The notes under the pieces are model-generated. The model searched no databases. It was not told the DNA's origin and saw only the letters and a list, made by a program, of their open reading frames with translations. Of a DNA stretch of 64,000 bases, positions 51,373 to 62,588 are shown piece by piece. Within the stretch, counting starts at the first letter, position 1. Each line of letters begins with the position of its first letter. The DNA comes from Argyresthia goedartella (taxonomy: Eukaryota > Arthropoda > Insecta > Lepidoptera > Argyresthiidae), in contig OX463836.1 of NCBI GenBank assembly GCA_949825045.1, positions 15,104,329 to 15,168,328 of the forward strand, given 5' to 3'. The position numbers were made by a program, and so were the translations under genes.

Positions 51373-53135
51373 ATGTGGAAAATAATACACAATGTAACAA
51401 ACAAATATAAAATTATACAAAATATAAGACTCAAATTTTCAAACAATACCTTATCTAACCCGAAAATAGTTGCAAATGAATTCAATAATCTATTTGCATC
51501 TATAGGAAAGTCACATAAATCTAGATCAGAGAAAAACAATCTTCCCGCAAGTAAAATAACAAATTCTTTTTTCCTCACACCTGTTGAACCAAAAGAAACA
51601 TTTAATATAATAAAAGGCCTTAAGAGTAAGAAGTCTTTTGGTATAGATGAAATTCCTCCGTTGCTGGTAAAACATTGCGCGGATATTTTGGAAGTACCCT
51701 TTTGTAAACTTATAAATCAATCTTTTACAGAAGGAATATTTCCCGAAGCCTTAAAAACATCTCTTATAAAACCTAAACATAAAAAAGGAAACGCCACTGA
51801 CATTCATAATTATCGACCTATTCCTTTACTGCCTACTTCAGCAAAAATTTTTGAAACTGCTATGGCCATACGACGAATAAATTCTATGAAAAATATAACA
51901 TACTACATGATAACCAATACGGGTTCCGTAAAAATAGGTCTACTATATTGGCAATATATAACTATGTGCAAAAATTTTTTGAATCAATAGACAATAAACG
52001 GTATGCTGTGGGTTTACTGCTCGATATGAGCAAAGCGTATGATAGAGTATGCTTTGAAACTCTATTAGAAAGACTATACGACTCTGGGATTAGAGGCTTA
52101 GCATACAGGTGGTTCAAGTCGTACCTGCATAACCGTGTCCGAAGAGATTGAAAATACCAATTTTATCACAGGTAAAGTAGAATGCGTTAGATCAGATAGA
52201 GTCCTTTCTACTGGATCTATTCCCCAAGGTAGCGTCTTGGGATGTTTATTATTTCTTATTTATATAAATAATCTACCTAATCTAATTGATGACCCTTGCA
52301 CCCTTTTCGCAGATGACATTTCCATATTATTTTCCTGCTCGAATACCACCGAATTAAACCAAAGCTTAGATATGACCCTAGATAAGATCACCGACTGGCT
52401 AGATGAATCAAAGTTAGAACTCAACCTTAAAAAAACTAATATAATTCAATTCAAACCCTCACAAAAAGTCCCATCACAAATTTCATATTGCTATAAACAA
52501 ATACCACTGGAGACTACAAAGACAGCAACCTTGTTGGGGATCGATCTAGACACAAACTTGAGCTGGAAACCTTACATACAGAGATTTCAAAACAAATTAT
52601 CATCTTTTACTTATGCCCTCCATCAACTAAAAAGGGTAACTGATGTCAAAACTGCGCTCACAGCCTACTATGCATACGCACATTCCAGACTATCGTATGG
52701 TATTATATTATGGGGGAATTGTTGTGAAATAAAGGATATTTTATTCTACAAAAGAAATGTATTAGAATACTTACAAATATTGACCAAATGGTATCTTGTA
52801 GATCTTACTTTGTAAAACTCCAAATACTTACCTTAACTTCTATATATATATTAGAATCTTGCAAATTTGTAAGAAAACATGGTAACTTATACTCCCCTCT
52901 AGAAAATAAAAATAAAAGGAATAATCGAGACCAAAATAAATTAAAGAAACCATTTTCAAAGTTAGAACTCGTGTCTTCTAGTCCCCATCATATGGCCATC
53001 AAAATATATAATCACATACCAAATTACTTAAAAAACATAGAGAAAGAAACACTATTCATTACTTATTTAAAGAAGTTCCTCATTGAAAAATGCTATTATG
53101 ATGTGAAAGAATTTTTCAATGATAAAATTAGGTAA
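51373..53135 (+). pseudogene. LINE reverse transcriptase, frameshifted
   Basis: Three frames are needed: IDEIPPLLVKHCADIL and IHNYRPIPLLPTSAKIFE (51373-51900), GLLLDMSKAYDRVCFETLL (51948-52151), STGSIPQGSVLGCLLFLIY and CTLFADDISILFS (52135-52815), then IKIYNHIPNYLKNIE (52788-53135). Catalytic Asp residues are present, but several single-base shifts make it inactive. Confidence 0.82.
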
Positions 53136-53460
53136 ACATTTCTAGTCGCTAATTACTTGTTCATTACATGTTATTACTAATTTAATGTTTATATAATTTA
53201 CTCTTAATTTATTTATTTATTGTTAATAATAATAATCTCTACAATATTTTATTAATTGTCTCTATACAATTTTGAACATAAATGTAATCATTTTTAATAT
53301 TTTTTTAAATTTTTCATAAACTGGACAACTGGCTGTCCTTCGCATGTTGCTGTGCCCTAGCAGGGCGTCACAATGTACTAACTTTTATTTTACCACCTTG
53401 TGAAATTTTGTGACTTTGCAATAAACTATTATGAATTATGAATTATGACCCATCATTTAA

Positions 53461-53960
53461 GTAATCTTGAACATTGTAATATCCCTTTTTCGACAAAGTC
53501 GCTTTAACATGGATTTTAAATTGCTCAAATGGCAATTTCAAGATCTCCAGAGGTATCTTGTTGTCTAAACTGTGGCGCAAGTAGTCTATGATTATTTCTT
53601 AGGTTAACATTACAGCTATCGCTAATTTTGGGAAATTTTGTAAGGTTCATGCGTACGTACATTATAGTTTCGAAAATAAATTGACTAGCTACAGTTAGTA
53701 TGTCAATTTCTTTAAAAAGCTGTCTTAAGGAGTCTGTGCGTTTTAATTTATAAATTGCTCGAATAGCTCTTTTCTGTAAAATAAAAATAGTTTGAATATC
53801 CGCTGCTTTCCCCCACAACAAGATACCATATGACATGACACTATTAAAGTAACTAAAATATACTAGCCTAGATGTAGCCACATCCGTGTTTTGTCTGATG
53901 TTCCTAACAGCGTAAGCCGCAGAACTTAATTTACCAGCCAATTTTTCTATGTAGTATAAA
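53461..53960 (-). pseudogene. LINE RT C-terminal fragment
   Basis: One open stretch (53941-53525) encodes LAGKLSSAAYAVRNI, SVMSYGILLWGKAADI, LQKRAIRAIYKL and TIMYVRMNLTKF, the region after the RT thumb in CR1/Jockey-type LINEs. The catalytic domain is missing. It abuts the 3' end of the previous LINE in opposite orientation. Confidence 0.8.
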
Positions 53961-55382
53961 TATATGTTATAAAAGGTCTATTAGAGATAAGAATGGACTT
54001 TTTAAATTACCGGATAGCTGTTATATTTAATACTAAAAAATATTTTTCTCAATGCATTATTATTCAACTAAATGAACAAGCGCTCGGAGACGAAATCAGT
54101 TTCCTATATGAAACTTACACGCAAAAATAGGTAAAAAAAAGGGAAAATTTTTGGTTGTTTTATTTTATTTTTAATGTTATTATTACAGGAGTTTAGTAAT
54201 ATTTTCCATAATTTTCTCGGTCTCGGACCTCGGGCTACCCCGCGGGGCTCTGCGCGGGAGCATGCGTCGGTCTGCTTCGACGCGACGGGTATTTGTTTTC
54301 TTCGTCTAATTCTCAATGCCATTGGCCTATGTTCAGCCCTTAAGTCTAGCTCAAATTTCGAACATTCGTTACCAAGAAAACGAAGATACTATACAAAGAA
54401 ACGAAACATGTAGAGACTCTATAACCCACGAAGAAAACTTTATTGAAGAACTAATGCGAATACTAAAACGATGCGAATGTATGGTCTAAAAAATATAAAG
54501 GTAGGGATCTAGTATAGTTTGGCAGGAGAATGGGTGGAAGAGGGGGTGGAGGGGGAGGGGGGGAGGTCCCCCATCCACGTGACACTACTCCCGTCACAAG
54601 GTAATGCACCGTTCTTGAGAAAAATAACTTTTTGTAACCTCATTTTTGAGGTTGTGTTTACATAATTTAGTTACGAAAGTGACCTATTTCGCATTATTAT
54701 TTCGAAATCGCCTTAGCTCCGGCTACTAGGGCTCATAAAAAAGGCAAGTATTTAATCGCACAAAAAATACTGATTTTCACAGCAAAAAAGGATCAGCAAA
54801 AACACTTTGTTTTATGTATTTTTGTTGTTCTTACATGTTCAACCTAATACGAAGGACCTGCACCTAAGCAACCGCAGTATTTTGCCCTGATATTTGCTGT
54901 AAAAATCAGTATATTTGCTGTGCAAATCAGTATTATTGATGTGCAGTTTAATATTTCTCCATAAAAACATTCTAGGGAGTAGCCACAAGACTGCCTAGGA
55001 AGGACTGCCCAGATATCGGTTTGGTACCAACACAAACCTAATAGTAGCGACAAGAATGCCTAGTAAGTGGGATGCCCTGCCTGACTCAGATTTAAAAATC
55101 AGTCAAATAAAACAGCCAAGTTTGCTATACTAGGTACACTGCTTTATTCCACGTTCCATTTCACCCAACTTTACAATACGTTTTTGACATCTATCATCAA
55201 ATACGTTTTGGAATGAGTAAAAATTGCGTTCCATTTCAGGCATACAAAATAATATTTTGTTTTAGGTATTATAAATCCAAAACAAGTTTCCGACAATCAA
55301 GACTAGGATTTATCAAATTAGTTTCAAAAATATAGTCAACTATCCTCCTTAATAACTCTAGTACATAATTAAAATCAGGTGA
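53961..55382. other. noncoding, with a G-rich tract and a shared repeat
   Basis: There is a GC-rich island at about 54215-54300, a strand-asymmetric run of G at about 54526-54572 next to CCCCC, and at 54816-54895 the repeat also found at 15717-15842. ORFs at 54104-54413 have no recognisable domain. No gene is supported. Confidence 0.45.
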
Positions 55383-55620
55383 TCAAAATCCAACCCTATA
55401 AAACACCTGCGACATAGTTATTTTTATATTATCAAACCAAGTGCCTTTGCCTCGGCTCACTTTTGACTTCGCTCTGCATGGCCCTCTGTTGCAAACAAAA
55501 GAGCCCACCGTTTTATTTGCGGTATATTCTACAGTCATATCTTTTTGGTGATAATTACACCTCTGCAAAAGCAATAGCCTGGTTTCGCTTGCCCAATCTT
55601 CAATAGATCTTCACTAAGTT
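55383..55620 (-). pseudogene. possible ISXO2/Merlin-like transposase N-terminal fragment
   Basis: The minus-strand frame encodes a zinc-finger-like part (CNYHQKDM ... VCNRGPCRAKSKV) followed by SRGKGTWFDNIKITMSQVF. This order of Cys pair, basic residues, GTWF and hydrophobic helix resembles the N-terminus of IS1595-type (ISXO2, Merlin) transposases. The catalytic domain was not found. The assignment is tentative. Confidence 0.4.
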
Positions 55621-55754
55621 CCACATTACGCGCAGTACCTCCACATAAAGATGACGCTTTGTCGGTAGTTCGTCGTCCTCTGCCTCTGAGCAACTCGTCG
55701 ATGACAGAGGTTCTTACATGGAACGGCTCGTCAATGGCTGACGTTCCTCGATCG

Positions 55755-56165
55755 AATCAGAATCAGAACGTTTATTGTGGATCGTAGTTTTAGATTAGTT
55801 CTTACATTTTACTTGGGTAGTGTTCTTACGTCCAGCCATTAGGCATACAAACAGAAATAAAAATAACATATTAAAGAACATATTCGATTAGTATTATATC
55901 AACAAAGCATCATTTTAAATATTCATTGATTGAGTAATACGCCTCAAGAGCTAGGTAATCCTTTTTAATTTTTTTAGGAAAAGATTGGGATTTTCTGTCT
56001 TCATAATCTGCACCGGGACCTTATTATATATTTTTGACGCCATACGGAAAACACTTTTATTGAACAATGCAGTTTGGTGGGTAGGTGCAAGAATTTTTTT
56101 GTTGTTACGGCGGCTGGTTAGATTTTGAAAGAGCTGAAGGTTTGTTATAACAAACATTATTATTT
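55755..56165 (-). pseudogene. LINE C-terminal tail and 3' UTR, left half of a split element
   Basis: The minus strand reads YEIIMFVITNLQLFQNLTSR, HQTALFNKSVFRMASKIYNK and PNLFLKKLKRIT, a LINE RT C-terminus, then a 3' UTR ending with CAATAAACGTTCTGATTCTG near 55757. The coding sequence continues in 63822-64000 (ends KPFFKRHKLFTL), so a 7.6-kb composite has split it. Confidence 0.75.
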
Positions 56166-56672
56166 CATATATATTGTTACGAGCGTGGGGTTCGTATTTG
56201 ATAGAAAAAATACGAATTAATCCACTAAATAAAACACTCACTTTATTACCCAAATTACGCACTTACAATTTACACGAACTGTACTTAAAATCCACTAATT
56301 AAAACACACACACTATTTCACTAATTATGCACTCACTATTCACACGAAGAGTCTTTCTCTCCGATTATCCTTGTACTAGCACTCGATCGCAGTTAAAATG
56401 TCACTAACTCGCGCCGGCCGTCGGCGCCTTTTATATCCCGCGGAGCCGCTCTGGATTGTCTACACATATCGCGAATATTCTAGTAAGGACCGTGAACATT
56501 CGAGACCATATATGTCTCTCTCTAATGGTGCACTCTCTGTCACTCCCTTCTCGAATGTTCCGAGTATAGCTATCTCTGTCACACACTTCTCGAATGTTCC
56601 GAGTATAGCTATCTCTTTCTAGTAGTGCTATCTATATCACACACTTCTCGAATGATCCGAGTATAGCTTTGT
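56166..56672 (-). repeat. LTR of a Ty3/Gypsy-like element, minus orientation, U3 possibly incomplete
   Basis: On the minus strand the order is heat-shock-element-like sites, TATAAAAGG, R-U5 (GCGAGTTAGTGACATTTTAA ... GGATTAATTCG) and the end CTCGTAACA. R-U5 is found again, inverted, at 62769-63000. The U3 start is not defined, because pol sequence in the opposite orientation begins at 56673. Confidence 0.65.
56424..56657 (-). promoter_or_regulatory. LTR promoter with TATA box and heat-shock-element-like array
   Basis: The minus-strand TATAAAAGG is at 56424-56435. Upstream of it on that strand lie GAATATTC (56473-56480), GAACATTCGAGAC (56494-56506) and TTCTCGAATGTTC at 56548-56560 and again at 56587-56599, plus a weaker TTCTCGAATGATC at 56645-56657. 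The pattern TTC-nn-GAA-nn-TTC is the consensus heat shock element. Regulation by heat shock factor is inference. Confidence 0.5.
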
Positions 56673-57602
56673 TCTCCCGTAGTTTTGGTTAAGAAGAAGG
56701 ACGGCACCATGAGATTCTGTATTGACTACCGTCGACTTAATGATGTAACCAAGAAGGACAGTTATCCACTTCCACGAATCGACGACACTTTAGACACATT
56801 GAACGGAATGAAATGGTTTTCAACGTTGGATCTGAAAAGTGGCTATTGGCAGGTCGAAATCAAGGACAAGGATAAGGAGAAAACGGCCTTCTCTACCCGC
56901 AAGGGACTCTGGCAGTTCAATGTTATGCCATTTGGACTGTGTAATGCACCAGCCACATTTGAGAGATTAATGGAACAAATATTAGCTGGACTTCTAGGAG
57001 AAACTTGCTTGGTCTATTTGGATGACATCATTATCGTTGGTAGAGACTTCAACGACCACTTGAATAAATTGGAGCAGGTGCTAGGCAAACTACGAGGGGC
57101 AAATCTGAAACTCAGTCCGAAGAAATGCTCGTTTTTCAAACGTAAAGTGAATTACTTGGGACACGTGATTTCGAAGGACGGCATCCAGACAGATCCTGAG
57201 AAGATTAGCGCCGTGAAGGATTGGCCGACGCCAAAAGAAAAAACTGCAGTACGTGCCTTTTTGGGGCTTTTTTCATACTACAGACGTTTTGTGAAGAACT
57301 TCTCGGATATAGCAAAGCCTTTGCATCAACTAACGGAAGAAAAGCGATCATTTGACTGGAACGAACAATGTGAGTCAAGTTTCAACGAGCTTAAAGGAAG
57401 ACTTTGTGAAACGCCAATATTGGGGTATCCAGACCCGGACGAGGATTTCATTGTGGATACAGATGCTAGTAACACTAGAATTGGAGATCTTGTCGCAAAA
57501 GAAAGGAGATAACGAAGTTGTGATTGCATATTTCAGTAAGTCATTGTCAAAACCAGAGAGGAATTACTGTGTAACTCGGAGGGAATTGCTAGCAGTTGTC
57601 AA
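56673..57602 (+). pseudogene. Ty3/Gypsy pol fragment: RT and RNase H start
   Basis: It begins abruptly at [20 protein letters not shown] and includes [46 protein letters not shown] (RT box YLDD), [40 protein letters not shown] and the RNase H start [10 protein letters not shown]. The frame is lost near 57478 and continues one frame over (VIAYFSKSLSKPERNYCVTR) to 57602, where Jockey copy C begins. It is on the opposite strand to the adjoining LTR, so the two are not in their normal arrangement. Confidence 0.87.
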
Positions 57603-57762
57603 GACGTGTGTAACACGCGCCCGTGCGCGCCGCGATCGCGATACCCGCGCCGCGAGTGTTCACGGAGGGGATTATCACATCGGGACGGTCGCCGGCTCTG
57701 CCTAAGGTCGTGCCTGGTGTGTAACCCTTTCCGTGACGCCAGCTCGTCTATAGCCCGCTGCT

Positions 57763-59947
57763 ATGGACGAGCCCAAAAGCCCTTTTAAGGGCTACAGTGC
57801 CAGTGACATTGTGCGAGTTTGTGAAAGTGATAGTGACGATGCCGTGAATGTGAACAGCCCGCCGCTGGGTGAAACCCCGCGTCGGCGCCGCGCGCAGCGA
57901 TCGGCATCACTGGAAGGCCTGCTCCCTATCTCCACGTCGACGGAGTATGGGTCGCCAGTGGTGCGGCGTCCTGTGTCCCCGAGGGCAGAGCTTGAGCTGG
58001 ACGAATTATATTTAATTCGGGCCGCTCAAGCCAACCTGTTTTCGGCGGGCCTACTTCGTGCCATGGAGGCATACGTCGCCGCAAGCCGCGCTGCCCTGTC
58101 GGGCAAGCCCACGGCTTGCTTCGGCGCCGAGCTCCTCGACGCGCAATTAGTGGAGCAGGCAAAAACGCAGTCTTTGGTGCTGCCACCAACCCGCGGGACG
58201 AGGCGCCCGCGTAGCGAAAGCCCGAGCGACGAGCTGCGTCTCCGAGGAGATGGAAAGCGAGTCCAGCTTGCGGACTCGCCGACCCCGCCACCGACGAACC
58301 AGCCGCCGCCGAGGAAGACGGGCCTCGACATGCCGTCGCTGTCGCCCTGGACGGGCGCGCTTCAGGCACCCGCCCCCGCCCCTGGATTGTCCGCCGCCGC
58401 GAGTGACTATGAGAGTGCTTCAACACAAACAGGTACGAGTGTTTTACCTAATAAGTGCTCTCCTACAGTGTCGTTTGCCGCGGCGGCCGCGACCGCATCC
58501 ACCGTGTCTGGGGCACCGCGCCCCAGCACCGCGTCCCCCCCCCCGTTCAGTGAGGCACCCGGTGCCGCCAACCGCGCGTCCGCCCGCCCCGTCGGCGACC
58601 ACGTCGCGAGTGCCCGCCCGCCCCACGCGCTCCGCCGCTGCGCCCGCGATAGTGCCCGCCCGCCCTACGCGCCCCGCCGCCGCGCCCGCGAACCCGCCCA
58701 CCGCCGCGACTGTGCCCGCCCGCCCTACGCGCCCCGCCGCTGTGCCTGCGAACCCGCACGCCGCCGCACCCGCGAAAGAGCCCGCCCGCCCAATGCCTCC
58801 CGCCCGCCCCACGCCGCCTGCCGCTACCGCCGCCCAAACCGCAGCCGCGATCGCCACCACCACCGCCGCCCCGTCGGGAGGCGCTGCGCCACAGCAGTCC
58901 CGCCAGCCGCGCTATCCGCCCCTTATTGTGGAGGTCCTTCCCAACTGGGCCGACCACTTCAGGGCGATAGCCAGCGAGCTCGGCCGGGCTCCCAGCGCGC
59001 GCGCCTACCAAAAGGGTGTGCGCTTCACCCCCACGGCCGAAGACGAGTACCGGCTTGTACAGCGCTATCTGTGCAGGCTGGAGAAGGACCACGGAGTTCG
59101 GTGGTTCTCTTACTCGCTGCCGGCCGACAAGACCCAGAAGGTGGCGATCCGCGGGCTGCCTTCCAACACCACGCCGGAAGAGATCATCGCGGCACTTGCA
59201 GAACTCGGTGTGGAGGCCGAGTACTGCAAGCAGATCCGGGCGCGCAAGGGGCGCCCCGGTTGCATCTTCTACGCGTCCCTGCGGAAGAATCCCGACCGTG
59301 CCCCCGGTGCAGTATATGAGATCTCAGAGCTCATGTACATGCCGGGGGTGAAGATCGAGGCTTGGCGCTCCAAGCAGGGCCCGGCCCAGTGCCACAGGTG
59401 CCAACAGTTCCGGCACTCGTCGCATATGTGCCACCGCCCCCTGGCGTGCGTGCGTTGCGGCGGTCCCCACTCGGCGCGGGAGTGTCCCCGCCCGAAAGAC
59501 CAGCCGCCGACGTGCGCCAACTGCGGTGGCCCGCATACGGCCAATAACGCGACGTGCCCCGTGTTCCGCCAGGAGGCGCGGAACAAGAAGGCCGGCACTG
59601 TGGCGCTCACTAATGCGCCTGGGCCCAAGAAGATGCAGCCCCCCCCTCCGCCACGTCCTGATCTGCAGGAAGAAACGGCGCCCGCCTCGCTTATGGCGCA
59701 GGCGAACAACGGAGTCCCCAGGCAGAAGACGAAGCGGGGGGGGAAGAAGAAGAAGGCGACGGCTCCACCTGCCGCCGGCGCCGCGGCGGCTACTCTTGCC
59801 GCTAGCGAGACTGCGGCCGCCGCTGGCGCCGCCACTCCGGCTGCGGCGATAGGGCAGCAGGACTTGGGGCACCTCACAGCCCTGCTCGCCCTCCTCAGCG
59901 ACCCCACTGCCCTGGGCAGACTCACCGCTCTGCTCCGCAATGCATGA
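57763..59947 (+). pseudogene. Jockey copy C ORF1 with +1 frameshift
   Basis: Coding starts at ATG 57763 (MDEPKSPFKGYSASDIV) and is lost in a run of ten C at 58535-58544; copy A has nine at the same place. After the run the correct reading continues in another frame through the PARPTR repeats, the PRE_C2HC-like domain, three CCHC knuckles and the end LLRNA at 59947. In the wrong frame translation would stop at 59319. Apart from this it is close to copy A. The 13-bp start-codon hairpin is retained (57742-57772). Confidence 0.9.
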
Positions 59948-62588
59948 GCCGCTCAGGGTCGTCCACTGGAACGCGCAGTCGCTGACAGGGAAGAAGCGGC
60001 TGCTCCACGTGTTCCTGAGGGACTACCGCGTTGACGTGATGCTCATCAGCGAGACATTCCTAGCCGGAAGCGACAAGCTGTCGCTGCCCGGCTACTTCGT
60101 CTATCGCAAGGACGAGAAGTCCACCAGCGGCCGGGCCTTTCGAGGCTTGGCAGTCATCGTCGGCAGGAAGATCGTCCACCAGCTCGTTGACGCCCAGGAG
60201 TATACATCCCTGTATGCTTTGGGCGTCGACCTACAGGTCGCCGGCCAGGTGCTGCGACTCTACGCCGCCTACAAGCCCCCCAGTACACCAATCCGCACCG
60301 CCGAGCTACGAGGGTTGCTACAGTCGCCGCATCCGACACTCGTCGCTGGCGACCTCAACGCCAAGCACACCGTCTGGAACTCCACCAGGGTGTGCCCAGC
60401 TGGACGCGCCATCCTTGCCGACTCCGTGAGCCACAACTTCGATGTCATCGGTCCCGACGAGCCCACCCACTTCGATTCGCGGGCCGGTTGGAACACCATC
60501 GTCGTCGTAGTCGTCAGAGGTCTCCGGACTCCGCCGAGCCAGGAGGTTCTCCCTGACCTCCCATCGGACCACAGGCCAGTACTTCTCGTCCTGGCGGACC
60601 TGCCCACCCGGGTCTCTCCGCCAGCATCACGCCGACGATACCAGTGGGGCGCCTTCACCGCCGCCCTCGGCCAGTCTTCGACCACATGTCCAGTCAACCA
60701 GCCGGAAGACGTTCACCGCCTGGCATCGCTGCTAACCACCCAGATCCGAGACGCGCTCGACCTATCATCGCACACCGTAGCTCGCGGGGGGAAGCCCAAT
60801 CCTCTTCCTGCTGAGCTACGCGCACTCATCTGCGATAAGCGCGCTCTCCGGAAGCAGTGGCAGCAAACCCGCTGCCCAACGATGAAGACCAGGCTCAACG
60901 CCATGACGGCAGAGCTGAAGCGCCGACTTGATCTCCACGCCGAAGAATCTTGGGAACGCCACGTCGAGTCCATGGGCGACCACGTCCCCTCCGTGCATCG
61001 CCTATGCCGGGATTTGTCGACTACTCCAACTCCCGTCCGACCAATCCTGGGCAGCGACGGCCTACCAAGATTTCGAGCCCAAGACCGTGCGGAGATCTTC
61101 GCCGATTGCCTCGAGAAGCAGTTCAAGCCGAAACCTACGGATGATGTGGAGCACGTCGCAGCAGTCGAGAGACACCTGCGAGAGTACTTCGCCTCACCGA
61201 TAGCTCCCGAAGAGGACCCCACCGTCGTCACGCCCGGCCAGATCATGCGTGCATTCAGACGTACCAAGCCCAGGAAAGCCCCGGGCGCAGACCGCATACC
61301 TAACATGGCGCTGCTACATTTGCCGCCACGTACTGTGGCGGCCGTTACGCGCCTGTTTAACGGTATCTTGCGCATGGGCCACTTCCCAACCCAATGGAAG
61401 GAGGGCTTGGTCATCATGTTGCCCAAGCCGGGCAAGGACTCCAAGCTGCCTGAGAGCTATCGGCCAATAACTCTACTGAGTACCATCTCAAAGGTGTTTG
61501 AGAAACTCCTGCTGGCGAAGCTACTGCCCCACATCCAGCCGCGCCCAGAACAGTTCGGCTTCAGGCCTGAGCATTCTACGACGCTTCAGCTCACCAGAGT
61601 ACTGAATGACATGACGGTTTGTTTAAACAGGAAGGAATACAATGTCGCAGTACTCCTGGACATGGAGAAGGCGTTTGACAGAGTATGGCACGAGGGGTTG
61701 CTGTACAAATTGTCGACGTCTCCAGCCCCAAGAAGACTGGTCCAGATCATCGCCTCCTTCCTGAAGAATCGCCGCTTCCTAGTGATGGTGGAAGACGCCG
61801 TCTCCGAGGAACACCCCGTTGCAGCCGGCGTCCCTCAGGGGTCCTGCCTGTCTCCAGCCTGTTACTCCCAATATACGGACGACATCCCCGTCGGGCCGGG
61901 TGCCCAGCTGGCACTCTTCGCCGACGACGCTGCCTACTACGCGTCGTCGATCCAGGCACGGCACGCTGCCGTCAAACTGCAGCGCACCCTGGACATCTTG
62001 CCCGACTGGCTCGCCAAGTGGCGGTTGTCCGTCAACGTTGGGAAGACGCAGGCGCTCATCACAGGCCAGTCCCCCCTTCCACCACCACTCCAGCTCCAAG
62101 GACAGGACATCGCGTGGTCTCCGCAGGTGAAGTACCTGGGAGTGACCATCGATCGCCGGCTCACCATGAAGCAACATGTCGACAACGTCGTCAACCAGGT
62201 CAAGGTGGCACGCGCCAAGCTGCGTCCACTTCTCGACTCCAGCCTCCCTCTGAGGGCGAAGCTCGGGATCTACAAGTGCTACGTGAGATCCCGCCTCACC
62301 TACGCGGCCCCGGCATGGTACGCTCTGTGCTCGGAGACGAACAAACGGAGACTCCGAGCCCAAGAGAACCTCTCTTTGCGTACCATCGTCGACGCCCCCC
62401 GCTACGTGAGGAATGCGACGATCCAGAGGGACCTCAGATGGGAACCAGTGGACCAGTTTGTCCAGAGGCTGGCGAAGGGCATGTTCGCGCGTGCGGATAG
62501 CTCACAACATCCGCATATCCGCGACATGGCGCCGTACCACGCGCGCCCGCCCGACCGCCGCCGCCTGCCACGCGACCTGGTTGCCTAG
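59940..62588 (+). CDS. Jockey copy C ORF2: AP endonuclease and reverse transcriptase, open
   Basis: The frame has 882 codons, the same length as copy A, and starts within ATGCATGA so that it overlaps ORF1 by 8 nt. It keeps VHWNAQSLTGKK, LISETFLAG, LVAGDLNAKHTVWN, LPSDHRPVLL, ESYRPITLLSTISKVFE, EHSTTLQLTRVLND, LLDMEKAFDRVWHEG, AAGVPQGSCLSPACYS and LALFADDAAYYASS. One visible change is ISETF for ISETH, which does not affect a known catalytic position. It could encode a working enzyme, but ORF1 is broken. Confidence 0.9.
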   Translation: MHEPLRVVHWNAQSLTGKKRLLHVFLRDYRVDVMLISETFLAGSDKLSLPGYFVYRKDEKSTSGRAFRGLAVIVGRKIVHQLVDAQEYTSLYALGVDLQVAGQVLRLYAAYKPPSTPIRTAELRGLLQSPHPTLVAGDLNAKHTVWNSTRVCPAGRAILADSVSHNFDVIGPDEPTHFDSRAGWNTIVVVVVRGLRTPPSQEVLPDLPSDHRPVLLVLADLPTRVSPPASRRRYQWGAFTAALGQSSTTCPVNQPEDVHRLASLLTTQIRDALDLSSHTVARGGKPNPLPAELRALICDKRALRKQWQQTRCPTMKTRLNAMTAELKRRLDLHAEESWERHVESMGDHVPSVHRLCRDLSTTPTPVRPILGSDGLPRFRAQDRAEIFADCLEKQFKPKPTDDVEHVAAVERHLREYFASPIAPEEDPTVVTPGQIMRAFRRTKPRKAPGADRIPNMALLHLPPRTVAAVTRLFNGILRMGHFPTQWKEGLVIMLPKPGKDSKLPESYRPITLLSTISKVFEKLLLAKLLPHIQPRPEQFGFRPEHSTTLQLTRVLNDMTVCLNRKEYNVAVLLDMEKAFDRVWHEGLLYKLSTSPAPRRLVQIIASFLKNRRFLVMVEDAVSEEHPVAAGVPQGSCLSPACYSQYTDDIPVGPGAQLALFADDAAYYASSIQARHAAVKLQRTLDILPDWLAKWRLSVNVGKTQALITGQSPLPPPLQLQGQDIAWSPQVKYLGVTIDRRLTMKQHVDNVVNQVKVARAKLRPLLDSSLPLRAKLGIYKCYVRSRLTYAAPAWYALCSETNKRRLRAQENLSLRTIVDAPRYVRNATIQRDLRWEPVDQFVQRLAKGMFARADSSQHPHIRDMAPYHARPPDRRRLPRDLVA

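Larger units (their letters stand above)
48214..53449 (+). mobile_element. CR1-like LINE with internal inversion
   Basis: PHD-finger ORF1 start (48973-49204, plus), then an inverted block (49205-50808, minus) with the rest of ORF1 and most of the endonuclease, then endonuclease end and RT on the plus strand (50809-53135), then a 3' UTR to TTATGAATTATGAATTATGA near 53449. About 335 bp are present twice in opposite orientation (49220-49557 and 50809-51146). The left boundary is uncertain; upstream of 48973 there is AT-rich presumed 5' UTR. Frames are shifted several times. Confidence 0.8.

Noticed and set aside
54104..54413. Overlapping ORFs in a GC-rich patch as a host exon
   Set aside because: There is no known domain, the two strands both have similar-sized ORFs and splice signals are weak.
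56424..56657. hsp70 gene promoter of the host
   Set aside because: There is no HSP70 coding sequence beside it, and the downstream R-U5 recurs next to a primer-binding site, which fits an LTR.
57763..59319. 518-codon ORF as a complete protein
   Set aside because: The second half is the wrong frame of Jockey ORF1 after a C-run frameshift; the real continuation is in 58545-59947.
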